From Ridgeia piscesae (lineage: Eukaryota > Annelida > Polychaeta > Sabellida > Siboglinidae): 64,000 nucleotides of DNA. This document shows, piece after piece, positions 1 through 12,687 of the stretch. The stretch is from positions 85,001 to 149,000 of the forward strand of contig JAODUO010001055.1 of NCBI GenBank assembly GCA_025642075.2, read 5' to 3'. The notes under the pieces are model-generated. The model was not told the DNA's origin and made no database searches. It saw only the letters and a list, made by a program, of their open reading frames with translations. Numbering within the stretch: position 1 is the stretch's first letter; each line of letters begins with the position of its first letter. The position numbers and the translations under genes are program-made.

Positions 1-1390
1 AATTATGTTGTTTCAGTGAGTTTACTATGACCGGTATATTTTATAAAATAAATCAACTTTACGTGGATTTTTTTTATTAAAATGTGTTATGTGAACACTT
101 TACATTTCATAATAAAAATATTTGTAGGATTACAGTAATCCATGAATAGGCCTATATTTTGTTTAATTCCTGGGGGAATTAAATTGTCAGAACTAGTACC
201 GGGATAGGTCTCAAAGGTTAAATAAAAAGCAGACTGTATACTATGCAAAATAAATAACCTTTTATCATAAAAATATGGCTTGCCAACATTTTGTTTCATA
301 GAATTGAACAATATGCTTTCAAAACATTGACAGTCTGCAGTAATTTATCTCCAAAAAAAATTTTGCTGTTTCTAAAGCAATAAATTCTACTGCTTTGCTG
401 AAAATTCTTGTGATATGATTAAGTCATTATAAAAATGAATGAGCATGTTCAAATAATTGATAGTGCTCAATAGCAACCGCACCTAGATTTTACATTATTT
501 TAATTATAGATCCTAATTAAGCACAACTGGGAGAAATAACATAACTGAAGTGACAATAAACTATAATATTATGATCTGTCATGTCTAGGTTATGATACAT
601 TATTATTTTTGGCTGTGTTTAAAATATATGAGCACATATAAATTTGGTTATTTATTTTATAATGATTGTAGTTAGGTATTATAAAATAAAACATCATCAA
701 AGTCATTGTAGCAATCTTCAATAATATCACTATAAAATAACAGATTATACAATAACCAACTATGGAAATATTTCTTAATTGCCCAATACCATGAAAAAAG
801 AAGCAGACAAAATGTATATCTTTAATGATCACTGTATATACAATCGGAATCAGAGTTCGCTTCTCAGACTGCATGCTGTAGGCAATTTATGACATTCTAC
901 TTATTAAGGTGCAGTGACCATAAAATATGTATAATAAATTAATTGATATTAATAGTGTCATAAATCTGTTTGAAATTGGTCAGGTGTCAGATAGATCAGG
1001 TAGTTTTAGACGTTAGACACAAAAGGTGTGGCACGGTGTACGTGACGGAGTGCTGTACAGTCTACACATGTCATAGTTTATAGTCGAATACGTTATATCC
1101 TAACACGCAGGCAATTACAATTTCCCCCACTTTGTGCTAATCTGTCTTTGTGAAAGACAAACTCACATTGATTCTATTGAATTACAAACAGCTATTACAC
1201 AACAAGTGAAAATACTGCAAAGTTTCCCATAACTGTACAGTTTAACAAACCTCTATTATAGGTTCGTTACAAGTACACCTGTATCAGCGATACATAGATC
1301 TGTTTACAATAATGAAGCCATGATAACAAAGCGATATATATAATCGGAAGCCAGATATAATAACGAATAGACAGCAACGGCAACGCGCAC
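1..1390. other. AT-rich non-coding stretch
   Basis: No exon, RNA gene or transposon protein is recognisable here on either strand. Open frames are short, rich in A/T and start in sequence without splice context. If the exon at 1391-1472 is real, this stretch would be the first intron of that minus-strand gene, whose remaining exons would lie to the left of the window. Confidence 0.4.
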
Positions 1391-1472
1391 CTTGGTCGCC
1401 GATGTTAGGTCCGATGTACGAGAACCTCTTCTTCTTGGCGTCGTTTATGAGTCCATAAATTTCGTCCGTCAT
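1391..1472 (-). CDS. Putative first coding exon, unknown protein
   Basis: On the minus strand an ATG at 1472, preceded by the favourable context GTCAAG, opens 27 codons. They begin MTDEIYGLINDAKKKRF and end in IGPNIGDQ, and then meet a good splice donor (CAAG|GTGCGC). The composition (charged start, lysine run, no low complexity) is far more protein-like than the AT-rich surroundings. About 160 bp upstream is an inverted CCAAT-type motif (GGCCAATCA on the minus strand), which fits a promoter on this side. I do not recognise the protein, and no second exon was found in the 1.4 kb to the left. It could be a chance open frame, but the combination of start context, coding-like residues and donor makes a 5' exon the better reading. 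Confidence 0.4.
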
Positions 1473-2320
1473 CTTGACGCTGGTGGATAACCATGCATGT
1501 AGTTATTAAGCTAACTAATTCATTTACTAGTTTATTCGTCTGTTGAAGCAACTGCCACAACCCAAGGAAGGCGTTCCGCAGTGCAACAACTTGACAGACG
1601 TTGCTATGGACTCATTAAGCACCCGTTGATTGGCCCCTAGAGATTGATTTGCAGCGCCGGAGTAAATAGCCATTTGTAAACATTATAATTTCATCAAAAT
1701 ACCGCGAGATTCTTTAGGACGCAATTCATTATAAAGAAATTTATGCATTGCATGAATGAATGCGCATATACTCAACGGAATGACATTTAAAGCAGAATTA
1801 TTCGACGTCATTATTTTATGCGCCGATGCACGCATGCGCAAGTTAAGTGAAAGTTCCCCAAACACGTGTAACAGGTATCCGGTGATCTCGGCCTTTCGCA
1901 ATCTCGGCCTAAGTGATCTCGGCCTGTTTCGGTGACCTCGGCCAGTGATTTCGGCCTGTGGGGTAGTGATATCGGCCTATATTCATATGATGTTACCCAG
2001 CTTTTTTTCAACATACTGTGTTAAATACCGTATGTACTATGCAGTGTATAACAGTGCATGGTTAAAAAGACTTGTTTTCATCAGCGGTCTCTGTTTTTTC
2101 ACGATTTTTATTTTGTATAGCAGCGACGGACCAGCTGGTCGGGGGCCACGTATAACTCTCAATCCGTGTGTCTTGGATGTAGGACACTAAACAAACATAA
2201 TAACGAAATTATATACACCTTGTGTCCATACATACCAGGATAACGTTATTCCGAAATGCTCTATACCAAAAACATTCTTCATATGTTCATTTTATCAGTA
2301 TATTACTGGATCTGGATTTC

Positions 2321-2471
2321 GGTTGTTTTTGTATGGTTAGAAAGTAAACGTAGATCTACGTTAAATAAACGAGCAAAATAACGCCAAAAAAACGTTCACA
2401 TGTAAACGTTAAACCAACGTTTCTGCTAACGTTAAATGAACGTTAGATTAACGTTTCCATGCTAGCTGGGA
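2321..2471 (-). mobile_element. Truncated MITE copy, inverse of 3040-3289
   Basis: This segment is the reverse complement of about 3040-3190, nearly base for base, including the repeated AACGTT steps and the AGATCTACGTT palindrome. It ends at 2471 in the same terminal motif (GCTAGCTGGG). The other end is missing, so it is a one-ended copy of the MITE described next. Together the two copies form a large hairpin with a loop of about 570 bp. Confidence 0.65.
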
Positions 2472-3039
2472 ATCGGCAACTGATCAATCAATAACTTGTT
2501 TTCAATAAGGAATCCTACTGCAACTACATATTGTGACAATACAGTACCTAACTCTTGCAGTTGTGGTGTTCTGGCCTTTGTCCAAAACCATTTACTTTGA
2601 GAATAATGCATGCCAATTTGCTCTCTCTTGTAGGAGATCTATGTTAAAACATTTAGTCACTGTGTATATCATAAGGCATGTACGCTAATCTGAGGCAAAT
2701 TTGACACTCCAGATCTGCTGAGCTCCTATTTAGTGATGGCATCGGAAGAAAGGGATTAGGCATAACGGATTTCTTTTGTAGTTACTCGCCAGCATCAAAA
2801 GGAGGCGTTTCTCATCCAAGTGAGTGGAGTAAATTTACGCTTTCTTTGTCGAACCCAACGCCTGATCTCATATGTGCTCATTACGTGATGATTATCACGG
2901 CTGTAAAACTATAAACAACATAACAACAAGGGTGTTAACTCAATTGCCGTACGTTGTTTCCATGCGTCGTAACAAATCAAAGAAAAAACATGAAAGAAAG
3001 ATCTGCTCTATAACGCAGTGCACGAGTAGACAGTCAATT

Positions 3040-3289
3040 CCCAGACAGCATGCTAACGTTAATCTAACGTTCATTTAACGTTAGCAGAAACGTTGGTTTA
3101 ACGTTTACATGTGAACGTTTTTTGGCGTTATTTTGCTCGTTTATTTAACGTAGATCTACGTTTACTTTCTAACCAAACAAAAACAACCGAAAACTAACGT
3201 TTCGGGAACGTTAGAGATTTAACCGTAACCAAAATCAAACGGTTCTAACCAAATGCAAACGTTAATGTAACGTTTGCATGCTATCTGGG
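3040..3289. mobile_element. 250 bp MITE with TT target duplication
   Basis: The element begins CCCAGACAGCATGC and ends in the near-inverse GCATGCTATCTGGG. The interior is unusually rich in AACGTT palindromes. It is flanked by TT on both sides (3038-3039 and 3290-3291). A paralogous empty site exists in the same window at about 3977-4008, where the two flanks (GAGTAGACAGCCGA and TTACTATGG) are joined without the element, so the insertion can be read directly. The superfamily is not assigned; a 2 bp TT duplication is not the TA typical of Tc1/mariner. Confidence 0.75.
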
Positions 3290-4849
3290 TTACTATGACC
3301 TGCCTCGAAACGTTCACAAATCAAAGAAACAACACGAAAAGATGTGCTCAATATAGCAAAGCAAGTCGATTATGTTCGCACCTCTCAACGGAAATTACCA
3401 CGCCGTCTACCCTTTATTATTATTGTGTATTGCATTAATAAATTCATCATTAGGAAATAAATAAGAATTAGCTCACAAATGTTTGTCACAGTGTCTTTAT
3501 AGCATTGCATTAATTATATGCTTATTTTAATTGTGCGTTTGTAGCTTGATTGGCTTACAGTTGGGGTTATATCATTTTAAGTGTCGATTCTTCTAATAGT
3601 TCACCATTTTGCGTTTTCCTGCTTGGAACTCGCTATATGACACACACGCGCGGGCGTACTTATGTGCGAGTATGCATGTTTGTGTGTGTGCGTGTGTATG
3701 GCGAATTCCAGTATGTTTCAAATGAGGAAGATATACATGTTTTCTGTTTCTGATTATAATTTATTTTGTAATTGAGATGCCTCAGACTGCTGGAATAGTA
3801 TAAATATACGCTGCATGCAATGATTATACCTTTTTAAAGTAACGGGTCTGAGAAACAATAAACAACATTAAGGGTGTTAGGCCTAATTAAGTCTATTGCC
3901 GTTCGTTGTTTCCTTGCGTCTTAACACATTAATGACAAAAACATGAAAGGAGGAATCTGCTCAATAACGCAATGCACGAGTAGACAGCCGATTACTATGG
4001 CGTGCCTCAAACCATGTCCACACAGCCCATAAATCAAAGACAACCGAAAAGATGTGCTCAATATAGCTTATCAACAATTGGAAGTCGGTTATATTCTTAC
4101 CTTCCCAACGGACACACAATAAAATATAAACAATAAGAAAAGGAGAATTGCGAAATAATTAAATTACTACGCATTCTACCATTTTTATTAGTGTGTATTA
4201 CATTAATAACTCAGTTACGTTGTTATAATTCCGAAAATTAAACAACGTAAAACTGGATTACTAGAAGAAAACTATAAAACATAATCCATTCAAACAGTTC
4301 AATGCTCAACACTTGGTGAATTATGAATAGACAAGATAAAAGAACGAGATCGCTGCGGATCGTCATAACATTTTTACTGTACTGCAGGTTCAATAAGTTC
4401 AATGATAACACTAGCTGGAGATTTATCAATAGGCAAGAAATCAGAACGAAATAACGACTGATCGTCATAGCTTCTTTATTGCATTGCATTGCATATTTTT
4501 GCAACATGATACATATGTTGTACCATAATATCACTTCATTATATTGGTGAGCATCACTCCCTGTACGGGCCAAAATCGCTGGCTATACAGGCCGAGATCA
4601 CTGTCGCACAGGCCGAGATCACTGTCGCACAGGCCGAGATCACAGGCCGAGATCACTGGCCGAACTCACCGAAGCAGGCCGAGAGGCGAGATCAGTTAGG
4701 CCGATATCGCGAAAGGCCGAGATCACTGAGAAGCGTGTAAAATAAGTCAACATACACCGAGAGGAATAGACCTTACAAGATGGTTTTACAACGAGTTGTG
4801 TAGGTTTTTATACATTTTGTGTTGACAGTTAATACTATGATATACTTAG

Positions 4850-6760
4850 TAATGTTGTGGACAAACTGACGTAGTAGATATTTGTCAACAATAACGAATT
4901 AATCACTAGTGAAGATTCCGAAATTGTGTTAATTGAAACAGCCTCAGCACTAGGGAAAAAAGTGACCATTCCATAATCAAAGTGATTCTTAACTGCACAC
5001 CAATACATGAGCCGATCAGAAAAACTTTTTAAGAAATATGATAAGGGGGACTACCCCAAAATGGAGGACATGTTAAGCATTAATTGGGAGATGTGCAAAC
5101 CCAATGGGACATCTTTAGACTTTACTATGAAAATCAGAGAAGCAGTAGAACGGGTATGGAAGAAGGTGATGTCAGAAAAACCAAAAAATACCCAGTACCA
5201 CTAAATGTAAAAATACGAGCCTAACTAGAGATGTCCAAGCTTACCAGGAATACTGCAGATTACGCAATCAGGTTAGGAGGCTAACAAGAAAGGTACACAA
5301 AATATATGAAAAAAGTATCATTAGCCAAATAAAAGAAAATCCTAAGAAATTCTGGCAATATGCCCAGGCAAAAATGAAGACAAGAATGGGTATACTAATA
5401 ATGATAATGTAATAAAAAATGAATTGAAAGATGACTTAACAAACTCAGACTTGGAAAAAGCAGAGCTGTTGGCTGATTATTTCTCTTCAGTATTTACAAG
5501 AGAATACTCCTGAGGAACCTATAAAATGTTATAATACAGTGGAAACGTGTACTATCAACCCATCAACAGTGGCATCAAAACAAAAAACACATTTAAATCA
5601 CCTGGACCTGATGGTGTTCACCCTAGGGTCATAAACGAATTAGCAGACTGCATCAGTATTCCCCTATCAACTATATTTAACACATCTCTAACAACAGGCA
5701 AACTACCCATAGAATGAAAACAGGCAAATATATCTCCAATGCATAAGAAAGGAAGTAAAACATTACAACAAAATTACCTATCAGTCAGTATAACAAATGT
5801 AGTGGGTAAGATAATGGAAGAAATAATTAGAGACATCATCACTGTATATATGAAAGAAAATGAGCTATTGAGTAAAAATCAGTTTGGTTTTGTAAAGGGC
5901 CGTTTAACAGTACTCCAGCTTTTAAAGGTATTAGACACATGGACAGAAATGCTGGACAATGGAGGCAGCATTGATGTAATATATTGTGATTTTACGAAAG
6001 CATTTGACAAGGTCCCACATGCTAAACTTATTAAAAAAAATTCAGAGAGCTCTATGAAATAAGGGGTAACATAATTAACTGGATTATAGATCTACTTGCA
6101 CATAAAAAACAAAGAGTACGGATTAACAACATATTTTCTTACTGGCAGGAGATGATCAGTGGAATACCACAAGGATACGTGATCGGCCCTCTTTGTTATC
6201 TTCATAAACGATTTACCTGACATTATAAAAAAACTCATATTTTCTTATTTGCGGATGATATGAAACTGTTTAACCCTATTTATAATGAAGAGAACTGCAA
6301 CAACCTACAAAAAGATCTCACCTCAGTGGAAAAATGGTCAGAAACATCACTATTGAAATTTCATCCTGATAAATGTAGCAACATGAGAATTGGACGTTCC
6401 TCCATAAGAAATGATGGATACACAATGGGTAAAGAGCAGAAAACAATTAATAAAGCAGAAACAGTCAAGGATATTGGAGTAACTTTTGACTCATCACTTA
6501 ACTTTGAGGCACATATGTCAGAAAAAAATAATAAAGCTAATTCTATGAACTTTTGAATTTCTAGATGACAAGTGTTTTTCTACGGTTTTTAAGTCTTGTC
6601 CAACCACGTATCAAGCATGCAAACTAGGTATGGAGTCCATATTTAATGAAACACATAACAGCACTTGAAAATGTTCAGCGTCAAGCAACTAAATTAATTC
6701 CTGGATATAAAGAACTTGATTATAAAGAATGAATAAAACGATTATAAACATACCAAGTTA
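4850..6760 (+). pseudogene. LINE-A: 5'-truncated non-LTR retrotransposon, decayed
   Basis: Plus-strand pieces of one LINE ORF2 appear in order. First is an endonuclease end (GKSDHSIIKVIL, about 4950-4990). A linker follows (5007-5400). The reverse transcriptase then shows KSPGPDGVHPRVINEL (about 5598-5650), NQFGFVKGR (about 5877-5904), YCDFTKAFDKVPH (about 5983-6020), SGIPQG (about 6155-6173) and LFADDMKLFNP (about 6245-6277). The thumb region runs to about 6740. Stops and frameshifts break it at several places, for example between 5204 and 5739 and around 6060 and 6180. The motif spelling fits the CR1/L2/Jockey group; the exact clade is not assigned. It abuts the foldback element on the left and a minus-strand LINE on the right. 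Confidence 0.85.
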
Positions 6761-9464
6761 CCAACTCTTTCATACCATCATCTACTATGGACTGTGTCAC
6801 CTTTAGACGCATGCGCACAGTCTCAATTCAATTTTATTTCAAAACACAACGTTAAAAAGCAAGCAAAACGAATATAAATAATAATAAGTTACATGGTACG
6901 AATGAAATACAATTAAGAAATATGTTTTGAAAAGGAGTAGACATGAAGTGAAATACATATATGTGTCTACATGTGTACACCTGTGAACACTTCATAAAAA
7001 TGATCAGTGGCAAATCTTAGTTTTTAATTATAATGATGCTGTTACACAACAAATAAATACATGCACACAACAAATTTTAATTTGTCATTAAAATCATGTA
7101 TATTTACATGGTATATTTGCCTACGAGAATATTAATGTAATGACGTTTAAATGCTTATTTGGACATTATGCTAACAAGCGATTCGTTGAGAGAATTCCAC
7201 AATTTCACGCCGAGTACAGGTATGGACATTGCTCTCATATTTATGCAGACATTTTCTCTGATGAATTAATGTGTTTTACGTGCAGAATATAATGGAATAG
7301 ATTTTATAAATAACTGTTGAAGATCGTATGGTAAAACATGATAGGCATCAAACATAAATAAAATTGTTTTTAGTTCAACTATATCATTGAATTTAAGAAT
7401 GCGATATTCATAGAATAAGTTATTTAAGGATCAGTCTAATTACTCTTTTCTGTGTTAATATAATACATTGTATGTTTGTCACATGTGTTTCCCCATATTT
7501 CACAATACATTAAGTGAGGTAAAAATAATGAACAATATAGAGTACGCATGCTGGAGTGGTCGATACAATGGCTAACTTTGTATATTATATAACAGATGCT
7601 ACTTTCGATAGCTTGGGTTTCACCATGTTAATGTGGTTCTTCCAGTTTAACGATTCATCAATTAAGACACCAAGAAATTTAGTGGCTTGAACTCTCTGTA
7701 TAGTAACATTATTGATAATGATAGCAACATCTTGTTGATGGGTATATCTGCCAAATAATATATAATTAATTTTAGCAATATTTAATGACAGTTTGTTTAC
7801 ACAAAACCACTTGTACATCTTATCAAGCTCCGTATTTAGTTCACTTACTAAATCTGGTAATTTACTATGACTGAAATATATTTGTGTTGTCGGCGAATAA
7901 AATAAACTTCAGTAGCTTTGACACGTTACACATGTCGTTAACATATATTGTAAACAATAGCGGACCTAAGATAGAACATTGAGGAACACTGTATTGGTAA
8001 AAGTTCGGATTTATGTCCTTCATAACTAACGTATTGCGTTCTGTTTGATAAATAACTCCTTATCCATTGGTAAGCAACTCCGCGAATACCATAGAATTCC
8101 AGTTTCGTACATAACAGTTGGTGGTCTACTGTATCAAAAGCCTTTTGTAGGTCGATGAATACACCAATAGAGTGTTTTCGTTTATTTAAGGAATTTGTAA
8201 TTTCAGACACTACTTTTACAAGTGCATGTGTAGTGGACATTTTTCCCTGAACCCATACTGACAAGGATTCAATATGTCGCATGTTTTTGTAAATGTGTTT
8301 AGTCTGTTGCTATATAGCTTTTCCAGGATTTTAGATAATTGTGGGAGCAGGGAAATAGGTCTATAATTATTGAAATAATTTTTGCTTCCTCACTTAAAAA
8401 GTGGTATGACCTTGGCGATTTTCATTTTTTCAAGAATAGTTCCAGTTTGAAAAGATAAGTTAAATACATGTGTTATTGACTTTACAATAGTAATGTAATT
8501 ACACTTTTAATATGAGTCTAAAATCGATGTCATTGCAGTCAGAGGATGATTTGCTTTTACAACCGTTTGCAACAGATATGACTTCACATTCGTCAATTGG
8601 TGAAAGAAACATACATTTCTTATTTCTAGAAGTTAAGTAATCATATATGTACAGATGCTTTAGTGGGTGTTATTATGTTATTCGCTAAATCAGGTCCAAT
8701 AGTTGTAAAAAAATTATTAAATACATTAGCTATCTCTGTTTTGTTATCAACCTTGCTTCCTTCTACAATGAAATGATTGGGGTAGCTGGAATGTTTAAGA
8801 TGTTTGCCAATTACTGTTCTCAGAATTTGCCATGTTTCTGCTATGTTATTACGGTGTTCAACTAACAATTTACAATAGTATGTTTTCTTAGATAATCAAA
8901 GTATTGAGTAAGTTTATTTTTGTACGTTTTATATCTGGTTTCTGCGGCTAATGTCCTACATGACAGGAACATTTTGTATAGCTGATTTTTCTTTTTGAAT
9001 GCATTTTTTAGTCCATTGGGGTTAGCCATGGATTACCCGGTATTTGCATAACGATTTTCTGTGTTTTTAACACGTTTTACAGGGCAATGTTTGTTGAATA
9101 GATCTTGAAATTCACATACAAAATTGTTATATGACAAATTCACATCTAATGTGCCTGTCACATTTGGCCAAGTATGTTGATTTAATTCAGCTATAAGTTT
9201 ATCAGTTGTACTGGTGTTTATAATTCTTCTATACTGTGAAGGAGTTGCACACCTGCATACAAATTTATTACCGCAAATAGCAAAAACCGGTAGATGATCA
9301 CTGATATCCGTAATCAATAAGCCACTATTTACTTGAAACTGCAATTCGTTCATGAAAATATTATCTATGAGCGTAGCAGTAATATCGGTGATTCTACTTG
9401 GCTTAGTTATTAAAGGATAAAGTCCAAAACTGTACATATAATCTAAGAATATCCTGGTATAGTT

Positions 9465-10515
9465 AATAATAATAATTTTAATTAAATTTAAATATACAAT
9501 TAATGACGATGAGTAAAATAAATAAATAAAACTAATTAATTCTCTATTTACATGCAAAAATACATACTAAGCGATGGCATATATAAAGGTCGGTACATAT
9601 GTGTGAAAATAAGATAAGACTGATGAAATATTTGAAACAAATTTTCTAAAATGTCATTGAATATTTAAAATGTCAGCAGTAATATGCTTTGAAAATGTGC
9701 GTTTTTAGTGCCTTTCTGAATGCCGACAAAGTTCCGCAGCACTTGATATCAATGGGCAATGCGTTCCATAGGCGAGGTCCCACCACACGAAAGGACTGGT
9801 CACCAAAACTGGCCAACTTCGTAGTCGGAATGTCGAGCAAATGTTGTTCAGATGAACGTGGGTCCTGGACTCTGTCTCTTTAGCAGGTTTGCCAGATACA
9901 GGCTAGACATGGAGATGTATATTATACTCGATGCAACATTTAACTGGCAGCCAGTGTAGGTCTTTTAGAACTGGTGTTATATGATCACGACGTGGTGTAA
10001 ACGTGATTACTCTGGCCATGTTTTGAATTCGCTGGAGTTTATTAATCTGGTCATGGGGTATTCCAATTAGTAGCGCGTTCCCGTAGTTCTGCCTCGATGT
10101 AACAAAAGCGTTAACAAGTGCTTTAGTGGCATCTAATGTGAGATATCGCCTGATGTGGCTAATGTTGTGAAGATGAATATACGCTGTTCGGCAGATGGTA
10201 CTGATGTGACTAGTCATGCTGAGGGAGGAATCAAATATAACGCCAAGGTTGCGAACACTCTATGAAGGGAGTCTTGTCGTGTCACCAACAGTGATGCGAA
10301 AGTCCTTTAACGTCGGAAACTTTTGCTTTGTTCCAAACACAATGACATCCGTCTCGTGGTCATTTAGCTTGAGTAAATTGGTTCGAGACCATTCACCAAT
10401 TTCCTGGAGGCAGCTATACAAACGATTCATTGTGTTTAGTTGACTATTTCCCCCAGGAGCGAAGGAAACATACAACTGTATCGTCGGCGTAGAGGTGGTA
10501 ATCCAGGCTGAATTT
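9465..10515 (-). mobile_element. LINE-C: 3' end of a CR1/L2-like LINE nested in LINE-B
   Basis: The minus-strand protein runs from the RT active-site neighbourhood (IQLYVSF) through LLKLNDHETDVIVFGTKQK, LGVIFDSSLSM (about 10240-10190) and VKDLHWLPV-type text (about 9970-9930). The 3' UTR ends in an ATT-rich tail at 9465. An 8 bp duplication GTATAGTT lies at 9457-9464 and 10516-10523, so both edges are exact. The endonuclease of LINE-B resumes in frame on the far side (HNTHNYT ... RIFLDYMYSF). A second copy of the same 3' end lies at about 35265-35640 on the plus strand. Confidence 0.85.
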
Positions 10516-11129
10516 GTATAGTTGTGCGTATTATGCTTCAATATATCAATATTGAAATCCCCACATATATACATACACGGTAGTCTTTTTTGATTTAATA
10601 TCACTAAGAATATTGTCTAAGGATTCACAGAAAGCGCCTACATTGGCTCCTGGAGTTCTATACATGCAACTGACAATTACATCTTTCATCTTTCTCATAT
10701 TCAATTCTACCGTAACACATTCAAATATATTTTCAACGACAACTGATTTGCTTTCAATAAGAGTTCAATCAATTCTGTCATTTACAGACAAGGCAACACC
10801 TCCGCCTTTTTTGTAATGTCGTGCCTTGTGAAAGACCTGATAGTGTGGTAAATCATATTCTGTGGTTACATTTGATTCTGTCCATGTTCCTGATATTGAA
10901 ATTATATAAAAAGTTATGTTAAGTGTTTGAAAAGTATGTATGATGCTATGAAAGTTTGCATTGAGACTACGTGCATTAAAATGTATTATTGACAGTCCGT
11001 TGGTATTGTTTTTGGTTGACACATTAAATTGCAGATCAACATAATATTTGCATGATGGCAATACCCGGTTGTAAAGGTTATTTACCGGATCTAAATCTTT
11101 ATCGTAATCGCAGGTACTATCATTTGGTC

Positions 11130-11675
11130 GAGTCTCCTTGTGCAACGATGACACGCCAAACATCACGGTCCTCCATACATGTTCTGATATCTGCTGCTGT
11201 TTTGAGACTAGTATCTCGCAGGGGCTGGTCGATAAAAGTCAAAGAAACTCGTCCCTGCGTCGATTCCCATAGAACGAGGTTGCTTGCAGCCAGTTCAGGG
11301 TGTCGGACACAGTGTCCTGCCACTCGAAGTCGTCTCTTCCTGATTTTTATAGTGATTCGAGGGAGATCTCCATAGAGGACCTCATTCCTGACCCTATCCC
11401 TCCATGTAACGTTGAACACCACCCTGAGCATACTTGTGTAGCAGCCATCGAGCCGAGCTTCTTGCACTGCAGTAAGCGTCCATGCCTCTGAACCATATAG
11501 CAGGATGGATTCCACCGAGGCCATGAAGATTGCGCTTTTGAGGTCATCAGGCATGGCAGAGTGCGAAATATTTTTGAGGTCGTGGAGTGCTCTCCATGCA
11601 TGAGCCTTACGTACGCGGATGTCCTTCTCTGTCGAGCTGATGTAAGGTCCAAGGTACTTGAAGTCCTATAATCTG
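11130..11675 (-). mobile_element. LINE-D: RTE-like 3' fragment inserted in LINE-B
   Basis: The minus-strand frame gives the C-terminal part of an RTE/BovB-like ORF: FKYLGPYISSTEKDIRVRK (about 11670-11610), then FMASVESILLYGSEAWTL, RVAGHCVRHPELAASNLVL and a final DRDVWRVIVAQ. It interrupts LINE-B between SLDHNFESFQYTDY and DPVNNLYNRVLPSC. GATTA occurs at both junctions and may be the target-site duplication. There is one frame break near 11560-11570, otherwise the fragment is open, so it is younger than its host LINE. Confidence 0.75.
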
Positions 11676-11889
11676 TATACTGAAATGATTCAAAGTTATG
11701 ATCCAACGAGCAACCAGAATCTATATACATGTTGGTACAACAGTTTACACTAGCATTATTGCTCTAAACACATTGTCATCATCGCTCACACTATTAAAAG
11801 GAAACACGTAATCACAGTCACTGAGTGTGGTATTATATACTGACATTAAATGAGTTCGTTGTTTGATGTGTTAATTAATTTGTTTACCC

Positions 11890-12687
11890 GCTGATTGTTC
11901 TGGAAGGAAGTCACGATCTGTCCACACGGTCTTTCACAACGAGACGTTCGTACACCAGGTACGCGATCTTACCGTTTGACCGCGCTTCCCTCAACTTTGG
12001 CATTAGTTGTTTTCTCCTTTCCATCACACGGTGTGATAAGTCTTCGTTCACGAAGATGCAACGCGGTTTCTCCTTGCGAGCGGCTTGCAGGATGCAGTCT
12101 CGGTCCTTGTACGTCTCGAACCTGACGACGATGGTCTTCGGTCGGCCGGTAGAGCTAGGTCCCGTTCGGTGCGCATGCTCAATGCGAATACAGTAGCGTT
12201 CGCTTGGGCTTCAGGCAGTTTCAGCGCTGTGGTGAAGCTCTTCCTCACGACTGCCTCGGTGTCAGCCCAATTTTCGACGGAGATTTCCGCTACCCCGTCG
12301 ATCCGCAGATTGTTTCTTCTCGTCTGATTTTCGACGTAGTCGATGCCGTCTTCCATTTCGCGTTGTGCGCATGTTACCTGTTCGACATCTCTGGTGGTGT
12401 TGGACAGTCGGTTGCTCTGGCTGTGGATGGTCATCTTCATCTCGTCTATCTCTCTGAGTGTACTGCAGGCTCATGCGAAGGTCCGCGAACTCTCTCGCAT
12501 GCTCCCGCACCAGCTCGTCGACGCGCTTGTTGTTGGCCTCCACGAATGACTGGAGGCAGGCTTGGAAAGCCTTCTGCTGAACGTCCAGCATTTTCTCGAA
12601 TGACACTTGTTGCTTGGTCAGTGCATCACTGACAATTGCGTCGACGTCTGAGTCGTCATGGTGTGAGGTCGATCGCGTCTTCCCCAT
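11890..12687 (-). pseudogene. LINE-B ORF1 (coiled-coil RNA-binding protein)
   Basis: The minus-strand ATG at 12687 opens MGKTRSTSHHDDSD. A heptad-like helical segment follows (KQQVSFEKMLDVQQKAFQA onward), and then QTRRNNLRIDGVAE, which matches the R-R-N-N/LRI-G signature at the start of the RRM-like domain in LINE ORF1 proteins. A one-base deletion near 12450 shifts the frame, and a second shift near 12145 leads to KTIVVRFETYKDRDCILQAA and NEDLSHRVMERRKQLMP, typical of the ORF1 C-terminal domain. It would act as an RNA-binding chaperone of the LINE particle. It is GC-richer than its surroundings. It is clearly broken, and lies directly upstream of the endonuclease start of LINE-B. Confidence 0.75.

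Larger units (their letters stand above)
1882..4726. mobile_element. 2.8 kb foldback element with repetitive inverted ends
   Basis: The left end (1882 to about 1980) and the right end (about 4585 to 4726) are inverted copies of each other. Both are built from repeats of the core GTGATCTCGGCCT or its complement AGGCCGAGATCAC. The outer termini read GTGATCTCGGCCTTTCGC on the left and its inverse on the right, and the inner parts keep the same order of variant repeats. This is the layout of a foldback-type or non-autonomous terminal-inverted-repeat transposon. No transposase is visible inside. The interior carries two MITE copies (2321-2471, 3040-3289) and a diverged internal duplication (about 2860-3380 versus 3840-4080). 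No clear target-site duplication could be read at the outer ends, so the exact boundaries are approximate. Confidence 0.6.

Noticed and set aside
12085..12632. Plus-strand ORFs of 80 and 142 residues
   Set aside because: They are antisense to the LINE-B ORF1, whose coiled-coil and QTRRNNLRIDG text is unambiguous on the minus strand.
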